A stretch of 31,568 bases of DNA from a virus (IMGVR_UViG_3300025093_000075:1-31568), one strand, 5' to 3'. Counted from the first letter of the stretch, positions 7,570 to 14,364 are shown. Translations and numbers: made by a program. The notes: generated by a model not told the origin, from the sequence alone.

Positions 7570-7600
7570 TTGCTAAATAAAAAATAAATAATTAAATTTA
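7570..7600 (+). promoter_or_regulatory. Bacteroidota-type promoter, leaderless
   Basis: TTG (7570-7572), exactly 20 nt, then TAAATTTA (7593-7600), one base off the TAnnTTTG consensus. Only four bases separate the box from the ATG at 7605, so the expected start site (4 nt past the box) is the A of that ATG. Placed directly after a strong terminator. Confidence 0.7.
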
Positions 7601-7604
7601 CATT

Positions 7605-8309
7605 ATGAGAAAAGTTTTTAGAAAAGATAACGAGGTTCATATATTTAGACTTGGTACTACTACCAATAAAAAGATATGTTCTTCTAGTAAAGAAAAGATT
7701 ATACAGACATATGTATTCTCTAAAAGTCAATATGATTATGTTTCAAGTGGTGGTGGTTCTCTTAAAGATTTCTTCGCTGTAGCTGATAGCAATTGTCTTG
7801 ATTGTCCTATGCGATCTTATGGTAAGTGTTATACTCATAAGTTTACTCAAGCTAGGGGTTTCTTGTCAATGCTTAGGTCTATATCAAAGGATTATAAGTC
7901 TTTTGCTGATTTACCAATACTTAATGATTCAATCAAACGTGAGATACTAGATATATCTAGAGGTAAGTATGTTAGATTTGGTACATATGGCGAACCAGTT
8001 TTACATGGTATAGACATAGTTACAGATATTGTTAGTAATGCTAAGACATGGACAGGTTATACACATCAATGGATAAAAAATAGAGATTTCAACAAGTACT
8101 TTATGGCATCCGTTCATACAGATATAATGGAGAAAAAAGCTAGGGCCCAGGGTTGGAAGTCATTTATCACAATAAAAGAAAAGCCTAGTGGTTATGTTAA
8201 CTGCCCTGCCTCTAAAGAGGGTGGGTTCAAGGCATCATGTGATAAATGTGGACTATGTAGTGGTATGACAGGTAAAGGTAAGAAGAGTGTGTTTATATTG
8301 GAACATTAA
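7605..8309 (+). CDS. Cysteine-rich conserved phage protein, DUF7227-like
   Basis: The 234-aa protein has an N-terminal cysteine cluster CLDCPMRSYGKCY (C64, C67, C75), a central VRFGTYGEPV and WTGYTHQW segment, and a C-terminal NCPASKEGG...CDKCGLCSG cluster. I recognise the CxxCP...KCY, RxGxYGxP, WTGYTHQW and CPAS...CxxCxLC order from a phage family (DUF7227 as I recall). At least eight cysteines in two groups suggest a metal or Fe-S site; the layout recalls phage radical-SAM-like proteins but the canonical CxxxCxxC is absent. First gene after a terminator and probably leaderless. Confidence 0.72.
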   Translation: MRKVFRKDNEVHIFRLGTTTNKKICSSSKEKIIQTYVFSKSQYDYVSSGGGSLKDFFAVADSNCLDCPMRSYGKCYTHKFTQARGFLSMLRSISKDYKSFADLPILNDSIKREILDISRGKYVRFGTYGEPVLHGIDIVTDIVSNAKTWTGYTHQWIKNRDFNKYFMASVHTDIMEKKARAQGWKSFITIKEKPSGYVNCPASKEGGFKASCDKCGLCSGMTGKGKKSVFILEH

Positions 8310-8321
8310 AAAATAGAAATT

Positions 8322-8549
8322 ATGAAAAAAATTAAAACAACAGAAGATGGATGGGACTGCGTTCCTGAGTTAATGGATGCAGTCAGAATGATTGAAGAAA
8401 TAGGTCATGACATCTATGAAATAAAGCATTGCAAAAGGGTTAATGATTTAGAAGGAATGGTTAGTAACATGAAAGATTATTTGCAAGATGCAATTAACAT
8501 ATTAGACGATATCGATACGGATGTAGAGTATATAACGATTAATGATTAA
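8322..8549 (+). CDS. Helical hypothetical protein (75 aa)
   Basis: A small acidic, mainly helical protein (LMDAVRMIEEIGHDIYEI, then a DYLQDAINILDDIDTD helix). No family recognised. The arrangement suggests a helical hairpin or short coiled coil that may dimerise. A-rich leader AAATAGAAATT before ATG. Confidence 0.7.
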   Translation: MKKIKTTEDGWDCVPELMDAVRMIEEIGHDIYEIKHCKRVNDLEGMVSNMKDYLQDAINILDDIDTDVEYITIND

Positions 8550-8553
8550 TATT

Positions 8554-8832
8554 ATGATTTTTATTGAATTAAGTACAAAAGATGAAGGTAAATTAGGGTT
8601 TGAAAAGTTCGCAGAAAGAATTTTGAAAGATTCTCAATTTGGAAGAAAGCACGATGCACCACACAATGAATTAGAACATAATAGGCTCAATAAGAAAGCA
8701 GTAATTGGTAAGAAATCAGTTACTATTTCATCATACACTCCAAATACAAAAAGACATTTAGATAGCCAAACTTTTAATAGTTTGAAAGAACTTGATGATT
8801 ATTTGAATAAAAATCAGATTAAAATAAAATAA
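8554..8832 (+). CDS. Hypothetical protein (92 aa)
   Basis: Start placed at ATG 8554, just after the previous stop and with the ATTATG context used by most genes here. An in-frame ATG at 8542 would overlap the previous gene and add four residues. The basic protein has GFEKFAERILKDSQFG and HNRLNKKAVIGKKSVTI segments and a C-terminal helix. No family recognised. Confidence 0.65.
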   Translation: MIFIELSTKDEGKLGFEKFAERILKDSQFGRKHDAPHNELEHNRLNKKAVIGKKSVTISSYTPNTKRHLDSQTFNSLKELDDYLNKNQIKIK

Positions 8833-8834
8833 AA

Positions 8835-8936
8835 ATGAAAGAAAAAATATTATTTCAAATTGAAGAATTTGAAGATGGAACTATAACTCCATATGAATTA
8901 GTTAAAAGAATATTAGAGATTATTAATGAAAAATAA
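8835..8936 (+). CDS. Helical microprotein (33 aa)
   Basis: A 33-codon frame fills the gap between the 92-aa gene (stop 8832) and the next ATG at 8943. Amphipathic product with strong helical potential (TITPYELVKRILEIINEK). Packing and an A-rich leader support expression; function unknown. Confidence 0.5.
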   Translation: MKEKILFQIEEFEDGTITPYELVKRILEIINEK

Positions 8937-8942
8937 TAAATT

Positions 8943-9236
8943 ATGGCTGGGCATTTACCTATACCAACAACTAGTGAACATTCCTCATTAGTTATTGAAC
9001 TTAACAAGATTAAAAGAATACAAGATTTACCACACTTTTTTAAAGTTAAAGGTAGTAAAGGTACATTCATGAGATTACCAACTGAAGATTATAATATGGA
9101 TGATGAATCTGGTTTTGTAGATGAGTATGTTATATCTCATACAAAATATAATAATCAATCAGGTAACATGGATGAGTTATTAGAGATTCATTTAGATAAA
9201 GAAGGTAGAATAAATATAGTTTATTTAGTAAGGTAA
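8943..9236 (+). CDS. Hypothetical protein (97 aa)
   Basis: Soluble mixed alpha/beta protein: an early helix (SSLVIELNKIKRIQD), a strand-rich centre (FFKVKGSKGTFMRL) and a final pair of strands (LLEIHLDKEGRINIVYLVR). No family recognised. It has the common ATTATGG start context. Confidence 0.7.
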   Translation: MAGHLPIPTTSEHSSLVIELNKIKRIQDLPHFFKVKGSKGTFMRLPTEDYNMDDESGFVDEYVISHTKYNNQSGNMDELLEIHLDKEGRINIVYLVR

Positions 9237-9246
9237 ATCGTAAAAA

Positions 9247-9420
9247 ATGAAAGAGGTAATAAAAATAATTAGTTTTTTAATGGCTGGGGTGGTTAGCTTT
9301 TTCTCTCCTCTAACAATTGCACATGGTGACACTGGATGTTGTGCTGAATGTGTATTAAAAAAAGAAGAAGAAATTGAGGTAGTTGATGAACAAGAAAATA
9401 AAATAAATAATTATGATTGA
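9247..9420 (+). CDS. Exported or membrane-anchored small Cys protein (57 aa)
   Basis: ATG 9247 opens a frame to TGA 9418-9420, overlapping the next start (9413) by 8 nt. The N-terminus is a signal-like segment: MKEVIK then a hydrophobic core (IISFLMAGVVSFFS), followed by PLTIAHG. Next comes the cysteine cluster GCCAEC and an acidic tail. It could be a signal peptide with a Cys-rich mature part or a membrane-anchored protein. No family recognised. Confidence 0.6.
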   Translation: MKEVIKIISFLMAGVVSFFSPLTIAHGDTGCCAECVLKKEEEIEVVDEQENKINNYD

Positions 9421-9685
9421 TAAATGGCTTAAAAAATTAGGGTTGGAAAAATGGACTATTAAAACAGTAGAGATAAATCCAGAATCTGTAACATACCCAG
9501 AAGATATATCTAAAGAAGATAAGTTCTTTATAGGTATTATTGGTAAACAAGAAGAATTAAATGGAACTATCTACCATGATAGACCACTTACCGAAGAGGA
9601 TGTAGTACATGAATTATTACATATAAAGTATCCTAATTGGTCAGAAGATCAAGTTAACATAGAAACAGAAAAATTATTAAGATGA
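9413..9685 (+). CDS. Putative zinc metallopeptidase-like protein (HELLH)
   Basis: The 90-aa protein contains VVHELLH (residues 64-70), giving the HExxH pattern H66-E67-xx-H70 of zinc metallopeptidases, with Asp and Glu residues downstream that could supply the third ligand. It is much shorter than typical proteases and resembles minigluzincin-size proteins. Its substrate may be a neighbouring factor or host protein; there is no signal peptide, so it should act in the cytoplasm. Overlaps the flanking genes at both ends (9413 and 9682). Confidence 0.6.
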   Translation: MIDKWLKKLGLEKWTIKTVEINPESVTYPEDISKEDKFFIGIIGKQEELNGTIYHDRPLTEEDVVHELLHIKYPNWSEDQVNIETEKLLR

Positions 9686-9960
9686 GTAAAATAGATAGAT
9701 TTAAACAAAAAGCTGAAAATATTTTAAGTAAGCTAGAAAATTTAGTAGGCACTATGCCAGAAAAAGGGAATACATCAACAGATTGTCAAAGAACATATCT
9801 TCAGCAACAGATTAATGAAGTTTACTACGCTATTAATGGAGTTGTGGAAAGAGATTTAATAGAAACACCATATTGCTGTGATAACTGTGGTGGTGGATTT
9901 ACAAAAAAAGAAATGAATTTTGGTATAGAAGACCAGGATTTATGTAAAAGTTGTAGTTAA
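9682..9960 (+). CDS. Coiled-coil plus zinc-ribbon protein (92 aa)
   Basis: ATGA overlap with the previous stop. The N-terminal half is helical and basic (RFKQKAENILSKLENLV), with a helix ending QQINEVYYAINGVVERD. The C-terminal part has a treble-clef style pattern CCDNCGGGF...DLCKSC (C-x2-C-x17-C-x2-C), seen in DksA/TraR-type fingers. It lacks the DksA coiled-coil tip I would expect, so a DksA/TraR role is only a possibility. Confidence 0.68.
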   Translation: MSKIDRFKQKAENILSKLENLVGTMPEKGNTSTDCQRTYLQQQINEVYYAINGVVERDLIETPYCCDNCGGGFTKKEMNFGIEDQDLCKSCS

Positions 9961-9983
9961 TTAATAATTTAAAAATAAAAGTT

Positions 9984-10391
9984 ATGGGGTTTTTTAGTTG
10001 GAAAACATGTGACACAAATGAGTCAATTTATAACACCTATTCTAGCAGGAAGACAATAAGTGTTGCAATGATAGATGATAAAGGTAACGTCTATATTGAA
10101 AAAGATTATGAAGGATATGGTGTATTTGGTGGTAAGGATTATTATCAATTAGTTGCTGAAATGAATGTGCTAGAAAAATGTAATGGTGATGTTGACCATG
10201 ATAGAAAATTAGGTATAGATATAGTTTTTGATTATGATAGTTCTGGAGATATAAATCATATGGATAAATTAAAAGTTAAGGTTCCTATTTTAGTAACAAA
10301 AGGACTTTTAGATTATACAAAAGATTATAAACAATTATGGTTAAATGCTCAACCACCAGTAACATGTGAGTATCAAGGATATTTTATTTAA
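9984..10391 (+). CDS. Conserved phage protein starting MGFFSWKT
   Basis: The 135-aa protein starts MGFFSWKTCDTNESI and contains YEGYGVFGGKDYYQLVAEMN (about residues 42-61). I recognise this as a family found in phages and conjugative elements with a conserved QGYF end; here it ends CEYQGYFI. No function is known. It has a glycine-rich loop and a GID motif in the middle. ATTATGG-type context at the start (AAAGTTATGG). Confidence 0.78.
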   Translation: MGFFSWKTCDTNESIYNTYSSRKTISVAMIDDKGNVYIEKDYEGYGVFGGKDYYQLVAEMNVLEKCNGDVDHDRKLGIDIVFDYDSSGDINHMDKLKVKVPILVTKGLLDYTKDYKQLWLNAQPPVTCEYQGYFI

Positions 10392-10402
10392 AATTATATA
10401 GT

Positions 10403-10945
10403 ATGGGAGCAATAAATATAATGGTTTACGAAAAAGGCGATTCAATGGCTGAAGCGTTTAGAATTGCAAGAGAGGTTTCTGAGATAGAGTTAGGAACAGA
10501 TTATTACAATGGCGGTATAAATAATTGTAGCTTAGTAAATGATTGGACTAATAGATACAATGGTAAAAATCTAAATAAGTTAGAGAATGATGCGCTAGAT
10601 TATTGTGGTAAGACAGAAGTAATAGGTATATGTATAGACAAACCTATACCAAATAAAAATAAAACAAAATCACAAGTTGATAATATAGCACAAAAAGGAA
10701 CTAGAAAGTGGGAAACAGTTTATCAAGGTGTAAGTGGTAATCGTGTAGTATGTGAAGGTAAAACACAAGGTGATTGTATTAAAAAGTCTAGGGAATACGT
10801 TGAAAAAAATAAAGGGGATGTTGTAAGAATTATGATTGCTAAACGATTATCTTCAGGAAATGAGCTATGTGCTAAGGTTTCTTATAAGAAATCTAATAAA
10901 GAAAGAAGAGGTCGATATGTATTTATTGGAGTGGCTCCTTATTAA
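10403..10945 (+). CDS. Conserved protein starting MGAINIMVYEKG
   Basis: The 180-aa protein starts MGAINIMVYEKGDSMAEAFR and follows with an early helix and DYYNGGINNC, matching a family I know from phages and integrative elements (MGAINF...KEAF...YxGxI). It then has a basic, glycine- and serine-containing C-terminal half with several cysteines. No catalytic motif. Function unknown. It is the last gene before the promoter for the methyltransferase cluster. Confidence 0.72.
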   Translation: MGAINIMVYEKGDSMAEAFRIAREVSEIELGTDYYNGGINNCSLVNDWTNRYNGKNLNKLENDALDYCGKTEVIGICIDKPIPNKNKTKSQVDNIAQKGTRKWETVYQGVSGNRVVCEGKTQGDCIKKSREYVEKNKGDVVRIMIAKRLSSGNELCAKVSYKKSNKERRGRYVFIGVAPY

Positions 10946-10957
10946 AAAATGTATTTT

Positions 10958-10991
10958 TATTAGGATATATTACAAAAAATTTGTATAATTG
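10958..10991 (+). promoter_or_regulatory. Promoter candidate for methyltransferase cluster
   Basis: TATAATTG (10984-10991) is one mismatch from TAnnTTTG. The upstream element TTAGGATAT (near 10958-10967) resembles the TTGGATATT found at the 18006 promoter with one mismatch. Expected start about 10996, giving a leader of roughly 10 nt before ATG 11006. The 60-nt gap between genes supports a control site. Confidence 0.45.
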
Positions 10992-11005
10992 TAAAAAATT
11001 AAATT

Positions 11006-11929
11006 ATGAATGTATTAAGTTTATTTGATGGGATTAGCTGTGGTAGAATGGCTTTAGATCGGTTGAATATTAATGTCACAAATTATTTTGCTAGTGAAGT
11101 TAATGAATCAGCAATTAGGGGTGCAAAAGCATTGTATCCAGATACAAAACACATTGGTAGTGTTTTAGATGTAAAGGCTAAAGATTTACCAAAAATTGAT
11201 TTACTGATTGGTGGTAGTCCTTGTCAATCTTTTAGTCGGAGTGGAGATGGTAGCGGATTTGATGGTAGTTCAAGATTGTTTTGGGAATGGGTTAGATTAC
11301 TTAGAGAGATACAATCTTATAATCCAAACGTAAAATTTCTATTAGAGAATGTTGTAATGAAAAAAGAATGGGAAGATATAATTACAAATGAGTTAGGTGT
11401 TAAACCTCATCTAATAGATAGTACGCTTGTATCTGCACAAAAAAGACAAAGATTGTATTGGACTAACATAGATGGTTTTATTGAGCCAATAGATAAAAAA
11501 ATAACAACATTAGATATAATCGATGAGGAAGATTCATTTGTTGATATGCCTGATGGCTTTCTATGGTTTGAAGATGGCGAATGGAGAGTTAAAAATGCAA
11601 CAAAAAAAGGTTACTTAGTAGTTAATAATTTTGATACTATAAACCTAGATTTCCCAAATTCTAATACAAGGAGGGGTAGAGTTGCTAAACAAAAAACAAA
11701 TACCTTAAACACAGGTTGTAATCAAGGTATATTTATTAGTGGTAAAATAAAAAAACTAACAGCTAGAGAATGTGGAAGGTTGCAAACATTAAGCGATCAA
11801 CAAATAGACATGCTTAAGTTAGTTATGACAGATAACCAAATGAAACATGCTTTTGGTAATGGTTGGACTGTAGATGTAATATCATCTATATTATGTTCTT
11901 TAAAAATGTATTTAAATAAAGTTGCTTAA
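11006..11929 (+). CDS. Cytosine-5 DNA methyltransferase (first copy)
   Basis: Transfers methyl from SAM to C5 of cytosine in DNA. All key motifs are present: motif I LFDGISCGR (residues 6-14, SAM binding), motif IV GGSPCQSFS with nucleophile C73, motif VI LENV (113-116), motif VIII QKRQR (145-149), motif IX LTARECGRLQ (about 251-260) and motif X AFGNGWTVDVI (from 282). The 307-aa length and small target-recognition region between VIII and IX fit compact phage enzymes. The start resembles DNMT3-type sequences (LFDGI). No restriction enzyme is nearby, so it is probably a solitary protective methylase. A paralogue follows 497 nt downstream. Confidence 0.92.
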   Translation: MNVLSLFDGISCGRMALDRLNINVTNYFASEVNESAIRGAKALYPDTKHIGSVLDVKAKDLPKIDLLIGGSPCQSFSRSGDGSGFDGSSRLFWEWVRLLREIQSYNPNVKFLLENVVMKKEWEDIITNELGVKPHLIDSTLVSAQKRQRLYWTNIDGFIEPIDKKITTLDIIDEEDSFVDMPDGFLWFEDGEWRVKNATKKGYLVVNNFDTINLDFPNSNTRRGRVAKQKTNTLNTGCNQGIFISGKIKKLTARECGRLQTLSDQQIDMLKLVMTDNQMKHAFGNGWTVDVISSILCSLKMYLNKVA

Positions 11930-11931
11930 TT

Positions 11932-12177
11932 ATGGAAGAAAAAGTTATTTTAAGAGTCAAAAAAGAAAACCTTATTGAATGGTATTTTGACAATTGGGAC
12001 AGGTATGAAACTCATATGCTTGTTAAACAGATAAAAGAAGATATTCTTATGTCAGGGGAATATATACTTAGGGTTGAGGATATAGCAGATAAAGTAGGTT
12101 ATTTGCCATCTCGTATCCTTGAGGGAAAACATGATAAAGAGGAGTATTTTGTATGGAATGAAATTGTATTAATTTAA
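11932..12177 (+). CDS. Hypothetical protein (81 aa)
   Basis: Lies 2 nt after the first methyltransferase with the TTATGG start context. Soluble, mixed charge, with a basic patch and helix (HMLVKQIKEDILMS) and a likely C-terminal strand. It may be a small helix-turn-helix or an accessory of the methyltransferase. No recognised family. Confidence 0.68.
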   Translation: MEEKVILRVKKENLIEWYFDNWDRYETHMLVKQIKEDILMSGEYILRVEDIADKVGYLPSRILEGKHDKEEYFVWNEIVLI

Positions 12178-12186
12178 AAAATAATT

Positions 12187-12420
12187 ATGGAAAGAAAAAT
12201 TTATGAAATTGCTAATGAGATAAAAAAAGATTGGGGAAATAAGGTAAACTTTGGTGCTGTACCATACCTTTCCGCAATGAGGTCTATAGATAGTATTGAT
12301 GATAATTATGGTATGGATAACGCAAAAACTATAGTTAGATACTTTTTATCTAATGCAACAACCTGGAGGGGTGAGAATGCTAGAAGAATAAAGAAGGAAT
12401 TAAACAATTTATTAAAATAA
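12187..12420 (+). CDS. Conserved small phage protein (77 aa)
   Basis: The protein is helical and ends IKKELNNLLK, with IANEIKKDWGNKVNFGAVPY and WRGENAR segments. I recognise the pattern IxxEIxxDWxxxxFGAxPYLxAM...YFLSNAxxWRGxxAR from small phage proteins of unknown role. Placed between the two methyltransferases, so it could serve them or simply share the operon. Confidence 0.72.
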   Translation: MERKIYEIANEIKKDWGNKVNFGAVPYLSAMRSIDSIDDNYGMDNAKTIVRYFLSNATTWRGENARRIKKELNNLLK

Positions 12421-12425
12421 AAATC

Positions 12426-13316
12426 ATGAATGTATTAAGCTTATTTGACGGAATGTCTTGTGGTCAAATTGCACTAGAAAAAGCGGGTATTAAAGTGAAT
12501 AAATACTATGCAGGTGAGATAAAAGAACATGCAATAAAAGTTACACAAAGTAATTATCCTAACACAATTCAGTTAGGAGATGTGACTAAAATAAAAGCTA
12601 GTGATTTACCAAAGATTGATTTGTTAATTGGTGGTAGTCCTTGTCAAGATTTTAGTCGAGCTAATAAAGAGACAAAAGGCCTTGATGGTGAAAAAAGTGG
12701 ATTATTCTGGGAGTATGTTAGGCTATTAAAAGAAGTAAAACCAACTTATTTTCTTTTGGAAAATGTTAGAATGAAGAAAGAGTGGCAAGATATTATCTCC
12801 GAAGAACTAGGGGTACAACCTGTTAGAATTAACTCTTCATTAGTTAGTGGGGTATTGAGAGACCGTTTTTATTGGACTAATATACCATTCAATACTAATA
12901 TCAAAGATAGGGAAATTAAATTATCTGACATTATTGACGATGGGTATGTTGATAGAGAAAAGGGTTTATGTCTGCTTGAGAGTTATTCTAGACCATTAAA
13001 AAATCCAGTTAAAATCGCTAGAAGGTATTTTCTATATGGATTTTGGCAAGTTATATTCAAAGACGAAGAAACTTATAATAAACTAAAAGAAGATTATAGT
13101 TTAGCCCAAGAAGGTGATGTTAGATACATGACAAACAAAGAGATGGAAAGGGCACAAAGTGTACCACCTGGATACACATCAGAGTTAACAAGAAATGAAT
13201 CAGCATGTCTCTTAGGTGATGGATGGACAGTTGATGTTATAGTTGAAATATTTAAAGGTATAAAAGATGAAGATAATAACAGATTGCAGTATTTGCAAAA
13301 AAGACTTTTTGTATGA
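12426..13316 (+). CDS. Cytosine-5 DNA methyltransferase (second copy)
   Basis: The 296-aa enzyme has motif I LFDGMSCGQ (6-14), motif IV GGSPCQDFS with nucleophile C73, motif VI LENV (111-114), a motif VIII RDRFYW where the usual Gln is replaced, motif IX MTNKEMERAQ and motif X LLGDGWTVDVI. It is clearly a paralogue of the first copy: N-termini align residue for residue through the nucleophile, but the target-recognition region differs, suggesting another target sequence. Its last 50 nt overlap a zinc-ribbon gene in another frame (13267). Confidence 0.9.
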   Translation: MNVLSLFDGMSCGQIALEKAGIKVNKYYAGEIKEHAIKVTQSNYPNTIQLGDVTKIKASDLPKIDLLIGGSPCQDFSRANKETKGLDGEKSGLFWEYVRLLKEVKPTYFLLENVRMKKEWQDIISEELGVQPVRINSSLVSGVLRDRFYWTNIPFNTNIKDREIKLSDIIDDGYVDREKGLCLLESYSRPLKNPVKIARRYFLYGFWQVIFKDEETYNKLKEDYSLAQEGDVRYMTNKEMERAQSVPPGYTSELTRNESACLLGDGWTVDVIVEIFKGIKDEDNNRLQYLQKRLFV

Positions 13317-13443
13317 TCCAAATTTGGACCAGGAATTATATAGAGAAGTGGCATGGGATTTCTATACGGGAGAATGTTGTTCGTATGAAGTTGTTTGTCA
13401 AGATTGTAACGAAAAAGAAAAAAAAGAAAATGACAAGAATTAA
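13267..13443 (+). CDS. Overlapping zinc-ribbon microprotein (58 aa)
   Basis: ATG at 13267 opens a 58-codon frame ending at TAA 13441-13443. It overlaps the methyltransferase end by 50 nt and the DenV-like start by 14 nt. It encodes CSICKKDF early and CCSYEVVCQDC later, i.e. two CxxC-type knuckles joined by an acidic/aromatic linker, plus a Lys/Glu tail. Paired CxxC motifs are unlikely in a random frame, which is the main support. Expected to bind one Zn2+; partner and role unknown. It fills the 113-nt space that a naive call would give to an extended DenV N-terminus. Confidence 0.72.
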   Translation: MKIITDCSICKKDFLYDPNLDQELYREVAWDFYTGECCSYEVVCQDCNEKEKKENDKN

Positions 13444-13783
13444 TGTTGGAATTCCCCCCGCCAATTTATCAACGAAACATTTGATAGCTGAGCATAGGGA
13501 AATAAAAAGAATACCTAATGTTGTTAGGTCAGGTAGATTTAGTATGGATGGTCAACCAAAAGAATTTAAACTAGGCACAGGCCATGTTAAGTTCTTTTAT
13601 GATAAGTTGGGTTATCTTAAACATAGATATATAAGTTTGTATGAAGAATGTATTAATAGAGGTTTTAAAGTTACTAATTATATTAATGCTTGGGATGATA
13701 TTCCTATTTGCTATATGGGTGAGTATAAGCCTACGGATAGAGATATATCAATTATTCTTCAACGTATAAAAGAAAGGTCTTAG
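13430..13783 (+). CDS. denV: Pyrimidine-dimer DNA glycosylase/AP lyase, DenV-like
   Basis: Excises cyclobutane pyrimidine dimers from UV-damaged DNA and nicks the site. The 117-aa product matches T4 endonuclease V: MTRIN start with catalytic Thr2 (free after Met removal), AEHRE with E24 aligned to the T4 catalytic Glu23, and LGTGHVKFFYDKL matching T4 LGAGHVTFFYDKL. I placed the start at ATG 13430 because the enzyme needs Thr at the mature N-terminus; an upstream in-frame ATG at 13313 would add 39 residues and block this. It lacks the last ~20 residues of T4 DenV. Likely useful to a phage in sunlit habitats. Confidence 0.9.
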   Translation: MTRINVGIPPANLSTKHLIAEHREIKRIPNVVRSGRFSMDGQPKEFKLGTGHVKFFYDKLGYLKHRYISLYEECINRGFKVTNYINAWDDIPICYMGEYKPTDRDISIILQRIKERS

Positions 13784-13789
13784 CACATT

Positions 13790-13803
13790 TTTTACTATCA
13801 TCA
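13790..13803 (+). repeat. 14-bp intergenic repeat, copy 2
   Basis: Second perfect copy of TTTTACTATCATCA, 6 nt after the DenV-like stop and 10 nt before ATG 13814. The first nine bases recur at 18023-18031, overlapping the promoter for the PD-(D/E)XK nuclease. Possible operator or processing site. Confidence 0.6.
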
Positions 13804-13813
13804 AAAAAATATT

Positions 13814-14011
13814 ATGGAAAAATTAACAATAAATGTATTAGAGTTAGCAAGCGAACTAGCACATATGGAATTAGAGAGAGATTGGTCAGAATCTATAAAA
13901 ATATATGAAGATGAAGAAGCTTCTATAACAACATATACAGAGGAGGCACAGGATCTATTTAATGAATACTATGATAAATACACAGATTTAATATTAACAT
14001 GTAAATATTAG
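13814..14011 (+). CDS. Hypothetical acidic protein (65 aa)
   Basis: Starts the microprotein block after a 30-nt gap. Predicted to be helical throughout (VLELASELAHMELERDW, then EEAQDLFNEYYDKYTDLI). Strongly acidic. No recognised family. ATTATGG start context. Confidence 0.7.
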   Translation: MEKLTINVLELASELAHMELERDWSESIKIYEDEEASITTYTEEAQDLFNEYYDKYTDLILTCKY

Positions 14012-14020
14012 AAGTAATAT

Positions 14021-14272
14021 ATGAAAAGCATACAACATATAAATAAAAAATGTCCAAAATGTAATAGCTGTTTTAATGATTACCACTGTAATAATGGTGA
14101 AGAATATTTTAATTGCTACAACAAAGATTGCTCATTTTCATATAAAATAGAGTTTAAAAAAAATAAGGATGGAGATATATCAAAAAAATATGATAAACTT
14201 AGTGATACTATTAATTCAATAAAAATTGAGACTGTTTGGGAAAATAATAAAAAAATTGTTAGAAAATTATGA
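14021..14272 (+). CDS. Zinc-ribbon protein (83 aa)
   Basis: N-terminal ribbon: CPKCNSCF then HCNNGEEYFNCYNKDC, giving CxxC ... CxxxxC pairs suitable for one Zn2+, a pattern like transcription-factor-type ribbons. The C-terminal half is a basic helix (KKNKDGDISKKYDKL) and a short strand. It may bind nucleic acid. Stop overlaps the next ATG (14269). Confidence 0.7.
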   Translation: MKSIQHINKKCPKCNSCFNDYHCNNGEEYFNCYNKDCSFSYKIEFKKNKDGDISKKYDKLSDTINSIKIETVWENNKKIVRKL

Positions 14273-14364
14273 GAAATGCAACTAATTTAGCTGATTGGTC
14301 AAACCATTGGGACCATTTTAATATTGAAATATATTTTAGAATATTATCAATGAAACAAAGATAG
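14269..14364 (+). CDS. Possible microprotein (31 aa)
   Basis: Frame starts in the ATGA overlap with the ribbon-protein stop. Encodes MRNATNLADWSNHWDHFNIE and a hydrophobic/basic tail. Trp/His-rich. Support is limited to the coupled start and filling of the gap. Confidence 0.4.
   Translation: MRNATNLADWSNHWDHFNIEIYFRILSMKQR

Noticed and set aside
13313-13429. Longer DenV-like protein starting at 13313
   Set aside because: Would bury the catalytic Thr that must be N-terminal; the region codes for a zinc-ribbon in another frame.
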